Shown: piece after piece, positions 1 through 5,637 of the stretch
Numbering within the stretch: position 1 is the first letter of the stretch
Layout: the number at the start of each line of letters is the position of its first letter
Source: Pedosphaera sp.
GTDB taxonomy: Bacteria > Verrucomicrobiota > Verrucomicrobiae > Limisphaerales > Pedosphaeraceae
Length of the DNA: 5,637 bases
Reading direction: 5' to 3'
Assembly: GCA_028293265.1 (NCBI GenBank)
Contig: JAQGPB010000277.1
Span: 1-5,637, forward strand
Made by a program: the position numbers and the translations under genes
Notes under the pieces: generated by a model
Database searches by the model: none
What the model saw: only the letters and a program-made list of their open reading frames with translations
Told to the model about the DNA's origin: nothing

Positions 1-282
1 GACGAAAATTTGCAGCCCCAACCGGTGTTGGAACCGGACTTTGCCGGGTTTGCCGGGGTGTTGAGCGCTTACCTCAAGGCCACCGAACGAGGAGACGCCA
101 CGGCCATGAGCCAGCTTGGAGATTGGTACCAGTCGGGGCGGTTCATGCCCAAGAATAGTGTCGAAGCCTTTCGCTGGTATGATCAGGCTGCAAACGGTGG
201 CCTGGGGGGCGCCGCAGTGAAGCGGGATCGGCTCAAGCCCTTGCTGACTCCTGACGAACGCACACAGGCACTTAAGCCATGA
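1..282 (+). CDS. Sel1-repeat protein, C-terminal fragment
   Basis: The frame is open from the first base (GAC GAA AAT TTG...) to the TGA at 280-282, so this is the last 93 residues of a protein that starts outside the window; the TTG at 10 is unlikely to be the true start. The visible part holds the end of one helical repeat (YLKATERGD, about residues 24-32) and one good Sel1-like repeat (about 34-67). The latter has the family pattern of small and aromatic residues: A-x-x-x-L-G-D-W-Y-x-S-G, then a loop, then A-F-R-W-Y-x-x-A-A-x-G-G. A charged tail ending QALKP follows. Sel1 repeats are TPR-like helical hairpins that bind proteins, often in envelope or signalling complexes. The missing N-terminal part could carry any domain (in this kind of bacterium a kinase or a secreted repeat protein would be common), so the whole protein's role is unknown. 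The stop overlaps an ATG (ATGA, 279-282), and the next gene follows after 46 bases. Confidence 0.8.
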   Translation, partial: DENLQPQPVLEPDFAGFAGVLSAYLKATERGDATAMSQLGDWYQSGRFMPKNSVEAFRWYDQAANGGLGGAAVKRDRLKPLLTPDERTQALKP

Positions 283-326
283 TTTTCGTCAAAGGATTTG
301 CCGCCGGGAATTGTCAGAATACTTAG
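279..326 (+). promoter_or_regulatory. possible coupling mini-ORF between genes 1 and 2
   Basis: An ATG at 279 overlaps the TGA that ends the Sel1 gene. It opens a 15-codon frame (MIFVKGFAAGNCQNT) that stops at TAG 324-326, two bases before the ATG at 329 chosen for the next gene. Ribosomes finishing the upstream gene could restart here and end next to the following start. No good ribosome binding site is seen for 329 (only a GGGAA at 306-310, which would better suit the TTG at 311). The arrangement may be accidental, since short frames of this size are common. Confidence 0.22.
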
Positions 327-328
327 AA

Positions 329-1165
329 ATGAGATTGCTTGGTTCCTCAACCTTGATGCTGGTCGCCGGCTGCCTGCCGGGCCTGGCTTCGGCGCAGTTA
401 CAAGTCGTGCCGGAACATGAAACACAGTGCGTGTTCGCCGGCACTCCCCGGAACATTGAAGTCATTTGGCGCAATGACGGCGACAAACCCATCGCGGTGC
501 CGGTGCATCTGCAAGTCTATCAGGCAAGTTCGGCAACGGTGATGGAAGTGGGAAGTTCGCTAGACTGGAAACAACTGGATTTGCTGCCGCACCAGACTGT
601 GGTGGAAACCGTCTCCCTTACGTTTCCGCCGGTGAAGACCGGAACGCGGTTTCTCATTCGATGGCTCGATGAAATTTCGAAGGTGCTCGGGCATAGCGAT
701 CTGATCGTTTATCCCACCAACCTCCTGGATGCCTTAGAGCCGCTGACGGAAAGGAAACCGGTGGGAGTGTTTGACCCGCAAAATCAGCTCAAACCGCTGC
801 TCAAAGCGGCGGCCTTGGAGTTTGAAGACCTGGAATTCACAGGGCTGAAAAGGTTTTCCGGCAAATTGGCGATCCTCGGTCCATTTCCAGCGAAAACATC
901 TGAGCCCCAAGCCTTGGCAAGAAACATCGCCGAACTGGCCAATTCCGGCGTGGCTGTCGTTTGGATAAAGCCCCCGCCCGCCATTGGACCGGAGCTTGAG
1001 CCGGCGGTTTATTCTGTCCGCTTGGGACATGGCGCCGTCAGCGTGGTCCAAGCCCACGTCGTCACCAATCTTGCAGACAGCCCGCTCGCCCAGCTCAATC
1101 TCATCCGCTCCGCGGAACTGGCCGTCAAACCGGACTTGCTTTCACTCTACAATCCCCAACCATGA
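329..1165 (+). CDS. exported or lipid-anchored protein of unknown function
   Basis: Encodes 278 residues from ATG 329. An in-frame TTG at 311 would add MSEYLE, but the ATG places Arg2 directly before the hydrophobic stretch and gives a normal signal peptide. Two processing sites are possible: a lipobox V12-A13-G14-C15, which would make a lipoprotein, and a signal peptidase I site A20-S21-A22 before Gln23. Residues of about 23-132 look like a beta-sandwich with alternating hydrophobic strands (RNIEVIWRNDGDKPI, VPVHLQVYQ, VETVSLTFPP, TRFLIRWLDE), as in Ig-like or CARDB-type domains. Residues of about 150-278 look alpha/beta: strands such as KLAILGPF and GVAVVWIKPP alternate with helices, recalling glutamine-amidotransferase-like or beta-galactosidase trimerisation folds, but no catalytic residues stand out. 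I do not recognise the family. The TGA lies within ATGA 1162-1165, seven bases before the CsgG-like gene, so the two proteins are probably made together and may act together in the envelope. Confidence 0.78.
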   Translation: MRLLGSSTLMLVAGCLPGLASAQLQVVPEHETQCVFAGTPRNIEVIWRNDGDKPIAVPVHLQVYQASSATVMEVGSSLDWKQLDLLPHQTVVETVSLTFPPVKTGTRFLIRWLDEISKVLGHSDLIVYPTNLLDALEPLTERKPVGVFDPQNQLKPLLKAAALEFEDLEFTGLKRFSGKLAILGPFPAKTSEPQALARNIAELANSGVAVVWIKPPPAIGPELEPAVYSVRLGHGAVSVVQAHVVTNLADSPLAQLNLIRSAELAVKPDLLSLYNPQP

Positions 1166-1176
1166 ACCCTTTATGA
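1162..1176 (+). promoter_or_regulatory. four-codon coupling mini-ORF (MNPL) with ATGA overlaps on both sides
   Basis: ATG 1162-1164 overlaps the upstream stop TGA 1163-1165 as ATGA. The frame reads Met-Asn-Pro-Leu and stops at TGA 1174-1176, which overlaps the ATG 1173-1175 of the CsgG-like gene, again as ATGA. Overlapping stop and start codons are a known sign of termination-reinitiation coupling. A ribosome could either slide the few bases to 1173 directly or pass through this short frame. No Shine-Dalgarno-like sequence precedes 1173, which fits dependence on upstream translation. The sequence is certain; the role is inferred. Confidence 0.4.
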
Positions 1177-2105
1177 AACTAGCCACGCGCATTGCTTTTT
1201 TTTCTCTACTGACCTTTTTCGCCTGCGCCGCCCTTGCCCGCGCGGAAGTCCTCACCGTCGCCATTTTCGATTTTGATTCCAAGGATGAGAATGTGCATGA
1301 TCTCGGTCCCAAGGTCGCCACCCTCGTCAATGCCAATCTCTCTGCCGAACCGCAGATCATCACAGTGGAACGCGCTGAATTGGAAAAAATCCTTGGCGAA
1401 CAGGAGTTGAGCCTGTCCGGGACCGTTTCTCCGGACACCGCCGCCAAAGTCGGCCATCTCACCGGCGCGAAGGTGCTCGTCATGGGTCGGATTTTCCGCG
1501 CCGACAAGGAACTATTGATCGTCGCCAAAATCATCGGCACCGAAACTAGCCGCGTCTATGGCGACCTGGTCAAAGGCCCGGCGGCCTCGGCCTCGCTCTC
1601 CGATCTCTCCGCCGAACTGGCAAAAAAAATCGCCAAAATCGTCAACGAAAAAGGTGAAACCCTGGTGGCGAAAGTGGAAAGCCGCCAAGAGCGGATTGAC
1701 CGGCTCATCAAATCCCTGCCTGCTGGCAAGCGCCCTTCGGTTTCCGTTAAACTGCCGGAACGCCATTTTGGGACGCAGGTCATTGATCCCGCTGCCGAGA
1801 CCGAACTGGGCGGCATCCTGCAAAAAGCCGGCTTCATAGTTTTGGACGAAAAATCTGTGGAAAAGCCGGACATCGAAATCACCGGCGAAGCCTTCAGCGC
1901 CTATGGCTTGCGCAAAGGAAATTTGATTTCCTGCCGTTCACGCATCGAACTGAAAGCCCGCGAACGGACCAGCGGTAAGATCCTGGCCATGGACAGCCAG
2001 ACCAGCGTGGCAGTGGACATCGCCGAGCAGACCGCCGCCAAAACCGCGCTGCAAAATGCCGCACTCGAACTCGCGGATCGGTTGCTGCCGAAACTGACCC
2101 GGTAA
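1173..2105 (+). CDS. secreted CsgG-family protein with second C-terminal domain
   Basis: Encodes 310 residues. The ATG at 1173 is chosen because it begins a clear signal peptide (Lys2, Arg6, then a Phe/Leu/Ala-rich core) with a signal peptidase I site A22-R23-A24 before Glu25. An upstream start at 984 would bury that signal and overlap the previous gene by 182 bases. Cys18 is preceded by F-F-A, a poor lipobox, so lipidation, usual for CsgG, is doubtful. Residues of about 25-140 match the CsgG-like fold: VAIFDFDS at the first strand, VERAELEKIL, the hallmark LSLSGTVSPDTAAKVG, then AKVLVMGRIF and a strand pair. A charged linker (about 155-187) leads to a second domain (about 188-310) starting PSVSVKLPERHFG and DPAAETELGGILQKAGF and ending in an alanine-rich helix, a layout also seen in FlgT/LPP20-like proteins. 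CsgG forms the outer-membrane curli pore. Here the module is about half CsgG's length and its membrane hairpins are not evident, so a periplasmic scaffold or assembly role is more likely than a pore. No curli subunit gene is nearby. Confidence 0.85.
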   Translation: MKLATRIAFFSLLTFFACAALARAEVLTVAIFDFDSKDENVHDLGPKVATLVNANLSAEPQIITVERAELEKILGEQELSLSGTVSPDTAAKVGHLTGAKVLVMGRIFRADKELLIVAKIIGTETSRVYGDLVKGPAASASLSDLSAELAKKIAKIVNEKGETLVAKVESRQERIDRLIKSLPAGKRPSVSVKLPERHFGTQVIDPAAETELGGILQKAGFIVLDEKSVEKPDIEITGEAFSAYGLRKGNLISCRSRIELKARERTSGKILAMDSQTSVAVDIAEQTAAKTALQNAALELADRLLPKLTR

Positions 2106-2136
2106 ACGCCGCCATCCAAACCGACCCTCGCTCCAC

Positions 2137-5100
2137 ATGAACAAGCGGTTTCTAATCATTGCACTGATGGTGCTGATCGTGGGCAGCGCGGCCGCGTTGC
2201 TGGTTAACAAGTACACGGAATCAACGCGATTCCAGGAATTTCAAGTGGTTCGTTCCATGACAGAAAAAGAGCGTGCGGATGCCGCAACAAAGTTGCTGGG
2301 AAACACTGCCCCCGCCTCTGCGGCTCCCATACCTTTGCCGCTTTCGCAACCCGTGCGGCTGGCAATTGGTGGACTCGGCTTTGCCGATGACGAACAGAAC
2401 GGGCGATTCGCCGATCTGATGCTTGCCGAGCTGCAATCGGCGGCGGGATTTGAATTCGTTGACCGCCAATCCCTCGATGCCATTCTGCGTGAAACCCATT
2501 TGAGCCTGTCGGGCCTGGTGCGCGCCAAGGATGCCGTGCGAGTCGGCAAGCTGTTGCGGGCAGACTGGTTCGTGCTGGGCACCATTGCCAAGGTACATGA
2601 AACGAATTCGATGGTGGTGCGGGTGGTGGATGCACGAACAGGCATCATGGAGGATGCGGCGGTAGTGGCGGCCGACAGCGCGACGCCGGCGTTGGCAAAG
2701 GAATTAGCAGATTTCGTGCGTCAATCCCGAAAAGCGGCGGCGGAGGCAAAACCGCGCACATATCTGGCCGTGGGCGCCTTTGAAGATTTAAGCCTGAACA
2801 ATCGCCAAGCCGAGTTTCCCGCGCAGTTGCACGGTTATTTGACGGCGGCTTACCAAGGCTCGGGCGTCACTCTGTTGGAACGGGAAAATGTGGACATTCT
2901 GCTGCAGGAAATGAGGCTCGACATTGCGGGCCTTACCGAGGCAGGGAGCCGCGGTGCGCCGCCACCCGCGCTGCAATCGGCTTTTTGGCTGGTGGATGGA
3001 AGTTATCAATCCTATGAAACCGGCAAGCTGGAGGTCGAAGTGAGCTTTCAGATGCGGCGGATTTTTGGGACCACCAAGCGCATGACGCTGCGCGGGCCGC
3101 CGGGCGAACCAGTTTGCGCGCAGATCAAAAAAGCGGTTGACGCCGTCATGAGCCCGAATTCAGGCATTGTCATCCCGAGCCGCCTGTCGGAAGCGCGCGC
3201 GCAAATGGCCATCGGCAAGGATCTGGCCGGACTCGATTCACGCCTGAACCCTCTGGGGATTGGTCTGACATATACCGGCGGCATCGGCGGCCTGCCTCCG
3301 CGGGAAGCAAACCGGCAAAGGAGAAACGTTCAGGAGGCGATTCGGGCTTTTGAAACCGTGCTGTTGCTTGATCCGGGAAATCATCCCGCAAGATTGTATC
3401 TGGCAGCGTGTTTGCGGCATCCAACCATTTCGCGAATGGATGAGGCGCGAAATCTGTATCGTGAGGTCATCGAGGACCCCATGCAGGACGAATGGACGGA
3501 GAAGGCAAAACAAGCGTTGGTGTTTTCATTCGTGTACGGGTGGGGGGAAGGAAATCAGGAAAAAGCGCTCTGGTTTGAAAAGGCGGAAAAACAGAACACC
3601 AATTCAGCCATGGCTCAATTCTACAAGGAGCAGGCTGAACTGGCAAATGAGGCCGCCATGAACGGTGGTAACTTGAGCGCCAAGGCAAAGGAACGGGCTG
3701 AAATCGAACTCTTCAAGCGCATCCACGGCTACGACGATGTGATGCATCGCAAAAGCGGATCGAGCACGGGTGGATTTGGCTTTGAAGAATATGCAAGGAT
3801 TTACGGCACGAATACGAATGCGGCTCTCTGGCGGCTGGACGAATTATTTCCCAGAATGACCAAGGAGACCCCGGAGATTGTGCTCCATTTATCGGCGGGC
3901 CTGGTGGAATTCCAGTCGGACACGAACACCGTGGTGATAAAGGAATTCCAGCGACAACTTTCCAGGATTTCTGTAAATGCAACCAACATGCTCAACCCCG
4001 ACGATTTTTGGAACCGCAACCAGTCAATTTATAATTGGGCAATGAAGCATGAAATGTATGAAATGGCCGCGCAGTTCATGCAAAAGCGAATCGGCGCTGC
4101 CGCATCCGGCGTGAATTTTTGGCGCCGGGATAACAATGAGGACAAAGTTGCCCTGGCTTACGCTGAACTGGCGATGAATCAGTGGAAACCGGCACTGGAC
4201 ATATTTGAAAGCCTTTCAAACTGCGTTGTGCTTATGGAGGACGAGGGGGCATGGAGCGCCCGGAGGATGACGGTTGTGATGCCAAGAAAAGTAACGGCGA
4301 AAATTCGCCAGGAGCACGGTCTGCCGGAGGTCCGGGATCCGCGCGAGTTTGAATTGAGCCGGGCCTTTTTTGCCTTTCCCATGCCCGGAGGAACATTCGC
4401 CGCGGACGAGACGGGTGTATGGATTGGAATCAACGGGAAATTGTTCCAATTGGGTTTTGATTTGAAAACAAATTGCAGTATCGGCCTTCCAATATCGCCA
4501 GGGGCGCCCGTCAATGCTGTCTGCCTGACGCCAAAAACGGTGTGGATCGGCACAGGCGAGGAGGGATTGCTCGAAGTTGACCGGGCCAGCCACGCATGCC
4601 GCGTATGGAAAGAAAAAGATGGCTTGATGATGAACACCATCTCTTCGCTGTACGCGACTGGAGACACGCTCTGGATCGGTTATGGAGTCAGAACCTATGT
4701 TTATTACGCGTCGGGAATGAGTTACGGAGGCGGGCTGGGCAAGCTGGACCTGGGCACACGGCAGTTTGCCTCCTTCACGCTTTCTCTGACGAACGGACTT
4801 CAGGTCCATCGGCACCTCGGCGGCAATGCGGTGCCTGAATCTCCTCGCGGACCGACCCGACGGCCCGTGCTGGCCATCGCAGCAGGCGATCCGGGCGACG
4901 TTTGGTTTGTGACGGAGGATACCTCCCCTCTGCTGCGCCGTTTTCAGGTTCTGAACAATGCTTGGGGAGGACCGCCGGAAGTGATGTGGCATTGCACAAG
5001 TCTCGCGAAAGATGGCGGCCGTTTGCTGGTCGGGATTTATTCGGGGCAGAACGATAAGGCGGGGCCCTTGGGGGTGAACATTTTGAACACCAAAGATGGG

Positions 5101-5349
5101 AAATGGCGGGGTGTGAAAGAAGTGTCGGAGGTGCCATCAGGGGTGGTAACGACGCTTGCACTCAATGGACATGATTTATGGGTGGGCGGCAAAGGGTACA
5201 TAGCGGTGATGGATTTGAACAATGAAACCATTCGCAAGTATGCTTTCATAAACGCGGATGCTGTTGATGGCCTTCAAATCGCGGGTGGCTGGATTTGGGC
5301 AAAATATGGCGGGTACTTGCACAGGGCGTCTTTAAGCGATGCGCATTGA
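2137..5349 (+). CDS. membrane-anchored double CsgG-like / TPR / beta-propeller protein
   Basis: Encodes 1070 residues. MNKR followed by a hydrophobic stretch (about 5-22) with no clear cleavage site suggests an uncleaved inner-membrane anchor with the rest in the periplasm. CsgG-like domain 1 covers about 72-192 (VRLAIGGLGFAD, VDRQSLDAIL, LSLSGLVRAKDAVRVG, RADWFVLGTI). Domain 2 covers about 209-345 (YLAVGAFEDLS, LLERENVDILLQEM, a divergent LDIAGLTEAG with a Gly/Pro insert, FWLVDGSYQ). After a Gly-rich linker come TPR-like helices: 398-423 (A-I-R-A-F-E, then L-D-P-G-N-H-P-A-R-L-Y-L-A), about 434-465 and about 472-505. A helical, unassigned middle runs to about 745. The C-terminal part is a propeller with blade motifs at 761 (VWIG), 802 (VWIG), 845 (LWIG), 922 (VWFV), 963 (LLVG), 1014 (LWVGG) and 1052 (WIW), as in two-component-regulator propellers, but no kinase or DNA-binding domain follows. 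The start has no Shine-Dalgarno site and lies 31 bases after the CsgG-like gene. Probably an envelope scaffold or sensor working with that neighbour; the exact function is unknown. Confidence 0.85.
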   Translation: MNKRFLIIALMVLIVGSAAALLVNKYTESTRFQEFQVVRSMTEKERADAATKLLGNTAPASAAPIPLPLSQPVRLAIGGLGFADDEQNGRFADLMLAELQSAAGFEFVDRQSLDAILRETHLSLSGLVRAKDAVRVGKLLRADWFVLGTIAKVHETNSMVVRVVDARTGIMEDAAVVAADSATPALAKELADFVRQSRKAAAEAKPRTYLAVGAFEDLSLNNRQAEFPAQLHGYLTAAYQGSGVTLLERENVDILLQEMRLDIAGLTEAGSRGAPPPALQSAFWLVDGSYQSYETGKLEVEVSFQMRRIFGTTKRMTLRGPPGEPVCAQIKKAVDAVMSPNSGIVIPSRLSEARAQMAIGKDLAGLDSRLNPLGIGLTYTGGIGGLPPREANRQRRNVQEAIRAFETVLLLDPGNHPARLYLAACLRHPTISRMDEARNLYREVIEDPMQDEWTEKAKQALVFSFVYGWGEGNQEKALWFEKAEKQNTNSAMAQFYKEQAELANEAAMNGGNLSAKAKERAEIELFKRIHGYDDVMHRKSGSSTGGFGFEEYARIYGTNTNAALWRLDELFPRMTKETPEIVLHLSAGLVEFQSDTNTVVIKEFQRQLSRISVNATNMLNPDDFWNRNQSIYNWAMKHEMYEMAAQFMQKRIGAAASGVNFWRRDNNEDKVALAYAELAMNQWKPALDIFESLSNCVVLMEDEGAWSARRMTVVMPRKVTAKIRQEHGLPEVRDPREFELSRAFFAFPMPGGTFAADETGVWIGINGKLFQLGFDLKTNCSIGLPISPGAPVNAVCLTPKTVWIGTGEEGLLEVDRASHACRVWKEKDGLMMNTISSLYATGDTLWIGYGVRTYVYYASGMSYGGGLGKLDLGTRQFASFTLSLTNGLQVHRHLGGNAVPESPRGPTRRPVLAIAAGDPGDVWFVTEDTSPLLRRFQVLNNAWGGPPEVMWHCTSLAKDGGRLLVGIYSGQNDKAGPLGVNILNTKDGKWRGVKEVSEVPSGVVTTLALNGHDLWVGGKGYIAVMDLNNETIRKYAFINADAVDGLQIAGGWIWAKYGGYLHRASLSDAH

Positions 5350-5637
5350 AACGGGCACAGATGGGCGATTAATTTTCTCCCATCGCAAAACAGGATGCAA
5401 TTTCATCTGGGCGCAAGAGCCTGTGTTCTTGGTTTTGTGTGGCCGTCCTTGCATACAACGCCCCAAAACGGTCAAAAAGACTCAATGCAGGCCTTATGGT
5501 AAATCGCGGAAACTCAAGTCCAGCGACGGACTGCCAGGCACGGCGGTGAGCGCGGTCACCCCAGATGGAAATAATTTGTGGGTGGGTGGCCTGGGTTACA
5601 TCGCTCTCGTGGACCCGGAGCAGGAGAAGATCCTCAC
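5339..5637 (+). CDS. partial propeller-type frame, new gene or truncated paralogue remnant
   Basis: A frame starting at ATG 5339, overlapping the end of the previous gene by 11 bases, stays open for 99 codons to the window edge. From about 5495 on it is plainly a Reg_prop-type propeller blade: SSDGLPGTAVSAV, then NNLWVGGLGYIALVDPE. A gapless alignment of 35 residues (5531-5635) with residues 999-1033 of the preceding protein gives 15 identities, including LWVGG-x-GYIA and the following Asp; a weaker match (G-K-x-R...K) extends it back to about 5495. The first 52 codons are different: rich in Cys, Arg and Lys, without signal peptide or blade pattern, and unlike coding sequence of the neighbours. 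Either a short novel leader precedes a new propeller gene, or a paralogue lost its 5' end and its remnant is fused to unrelated DNA. Starts inside the frame (GTG 5423, TTG 5429 or 5435) are possible but have no supporting binding site. The blade homology is solid; the start and the gene's integrity are not. Confidence 0.45.
   Translation, partial: MRIETGTDGRLIFSHRKTGCNFIWAQEPVFLVLCGRPCIQRPKTVKKTQCRPYGKSRKLKSSDGLPGTAVSAVTPDGNNLWVGGLGYIALVDPEQEKIL

Noticed and set aside
984..1172. N-terminal extension of the CsgG-like gene from an upstream start at 984
   Set aside because: It would overlap the previous gene by 182 bases in another frame and put 63 Ser/Arg/Pro-rich residues before a clear signal peptide that begins at ATG 1173.
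1196..1203. Run of eight T bases as a programmed slippage site or phase-variation tract
   Set aside because: It falls on Ala-Phe-Phe-Ser codons in the hydrophobic core of the signal peptide, where T-rich codons are expected, and the frame is intact.
3906..3951. Repeated GGAATTCCAG, 36 bases apart, as an operator or direct repeat
   Set aside because: Both copies lie inside the large coding region in the same frame and encode Glu-Phe-Gln in a helical segment; nothing suggests a binding site.
4216..4992. 258-codon open frame on the minus strand
   Set aside because: It lies wholly within the large plus-strand gene, has a Cys/His/Arg-rich composition typical of a shadow frame, and shows no domain; the plus frame here carries clear propeller motifs.
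5360..5384. Inverted repeat GATGGG ... CCCATC after the stop of the large gene, as a terminator
   Set aside because: The stem is only six base pairs with a 13-base loop and no T-run follows (GCAAAACAGG), so a rho-independent terminator is not supported.
5394..5501. 35-codon plus-strand frame MQFHLGARACV...
   Set aside because: It has no binding site, no recognisable motif and is short enough to be chance; it is kept only as part of a possible frameshift explanation.

Overview
The window carries one strand of tightly packed genes, all reading left to right, with short gaps (46, 7 and 31 bases) and no RNA gene, mobile element or CRISPR array that I can see. The moderately high G+C, the weak or missing Shine-Dalgarno sites and the combination of CsgG-like proteins, Sel1 repeats and two-component-regulator-type propellers suggest a Gram-negative bacterium of the Planctomycetota/Verrucomicrobiota type, perhaps a pedosphaera-like verrucomicrobium. 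That placement is inference; no marker gene is present.

Layout: (1) 1-282 is the C-terminal end of a Sel1-repeat protein, cut by the window edge. (2) 329-1165 is an exported or lipid-anchored protein of unknown function, with a beta-rich first half and an alpha/beta second half. (3) 1173-2105 is a secreted CsgG-family protein with a second, lineage-type domain behind the CsgG-like one. (4) 2137-5349 is a large membrane-anchored protein with an unusual order of parts: N-terminal membrane anchor, two CsgG-like domains, TPR-like helices, a long helical middle, and a C-terminal beta-propeller of the Reg_prop type. (5) 5339-5637 is an open frame that runs off the right edge. Its last 48 or so codons are clearly a propeller blade related to the end of the preceding protein, but its first 52 codons look unlike the neighbours. 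It is either a further gene or the 5'-truncated remnant of a paralogue.

The genes probably form one transcription unit. Two junctions show ATGA stop/start overlaps that lead into tiny reading frames ending at the next start codon, which suggests coupled translation. All complete products appear to enter or face the cell envelope, and three CsgG-like modules lie in two adjacent genes. The simplest reading is a cell-envelope assembly built from CsgG-like modules with repeat scaffolds (Sel1, TPR, propeller) for protein contacts. What it secretes, senses or holds together cannot be told from the sequence.
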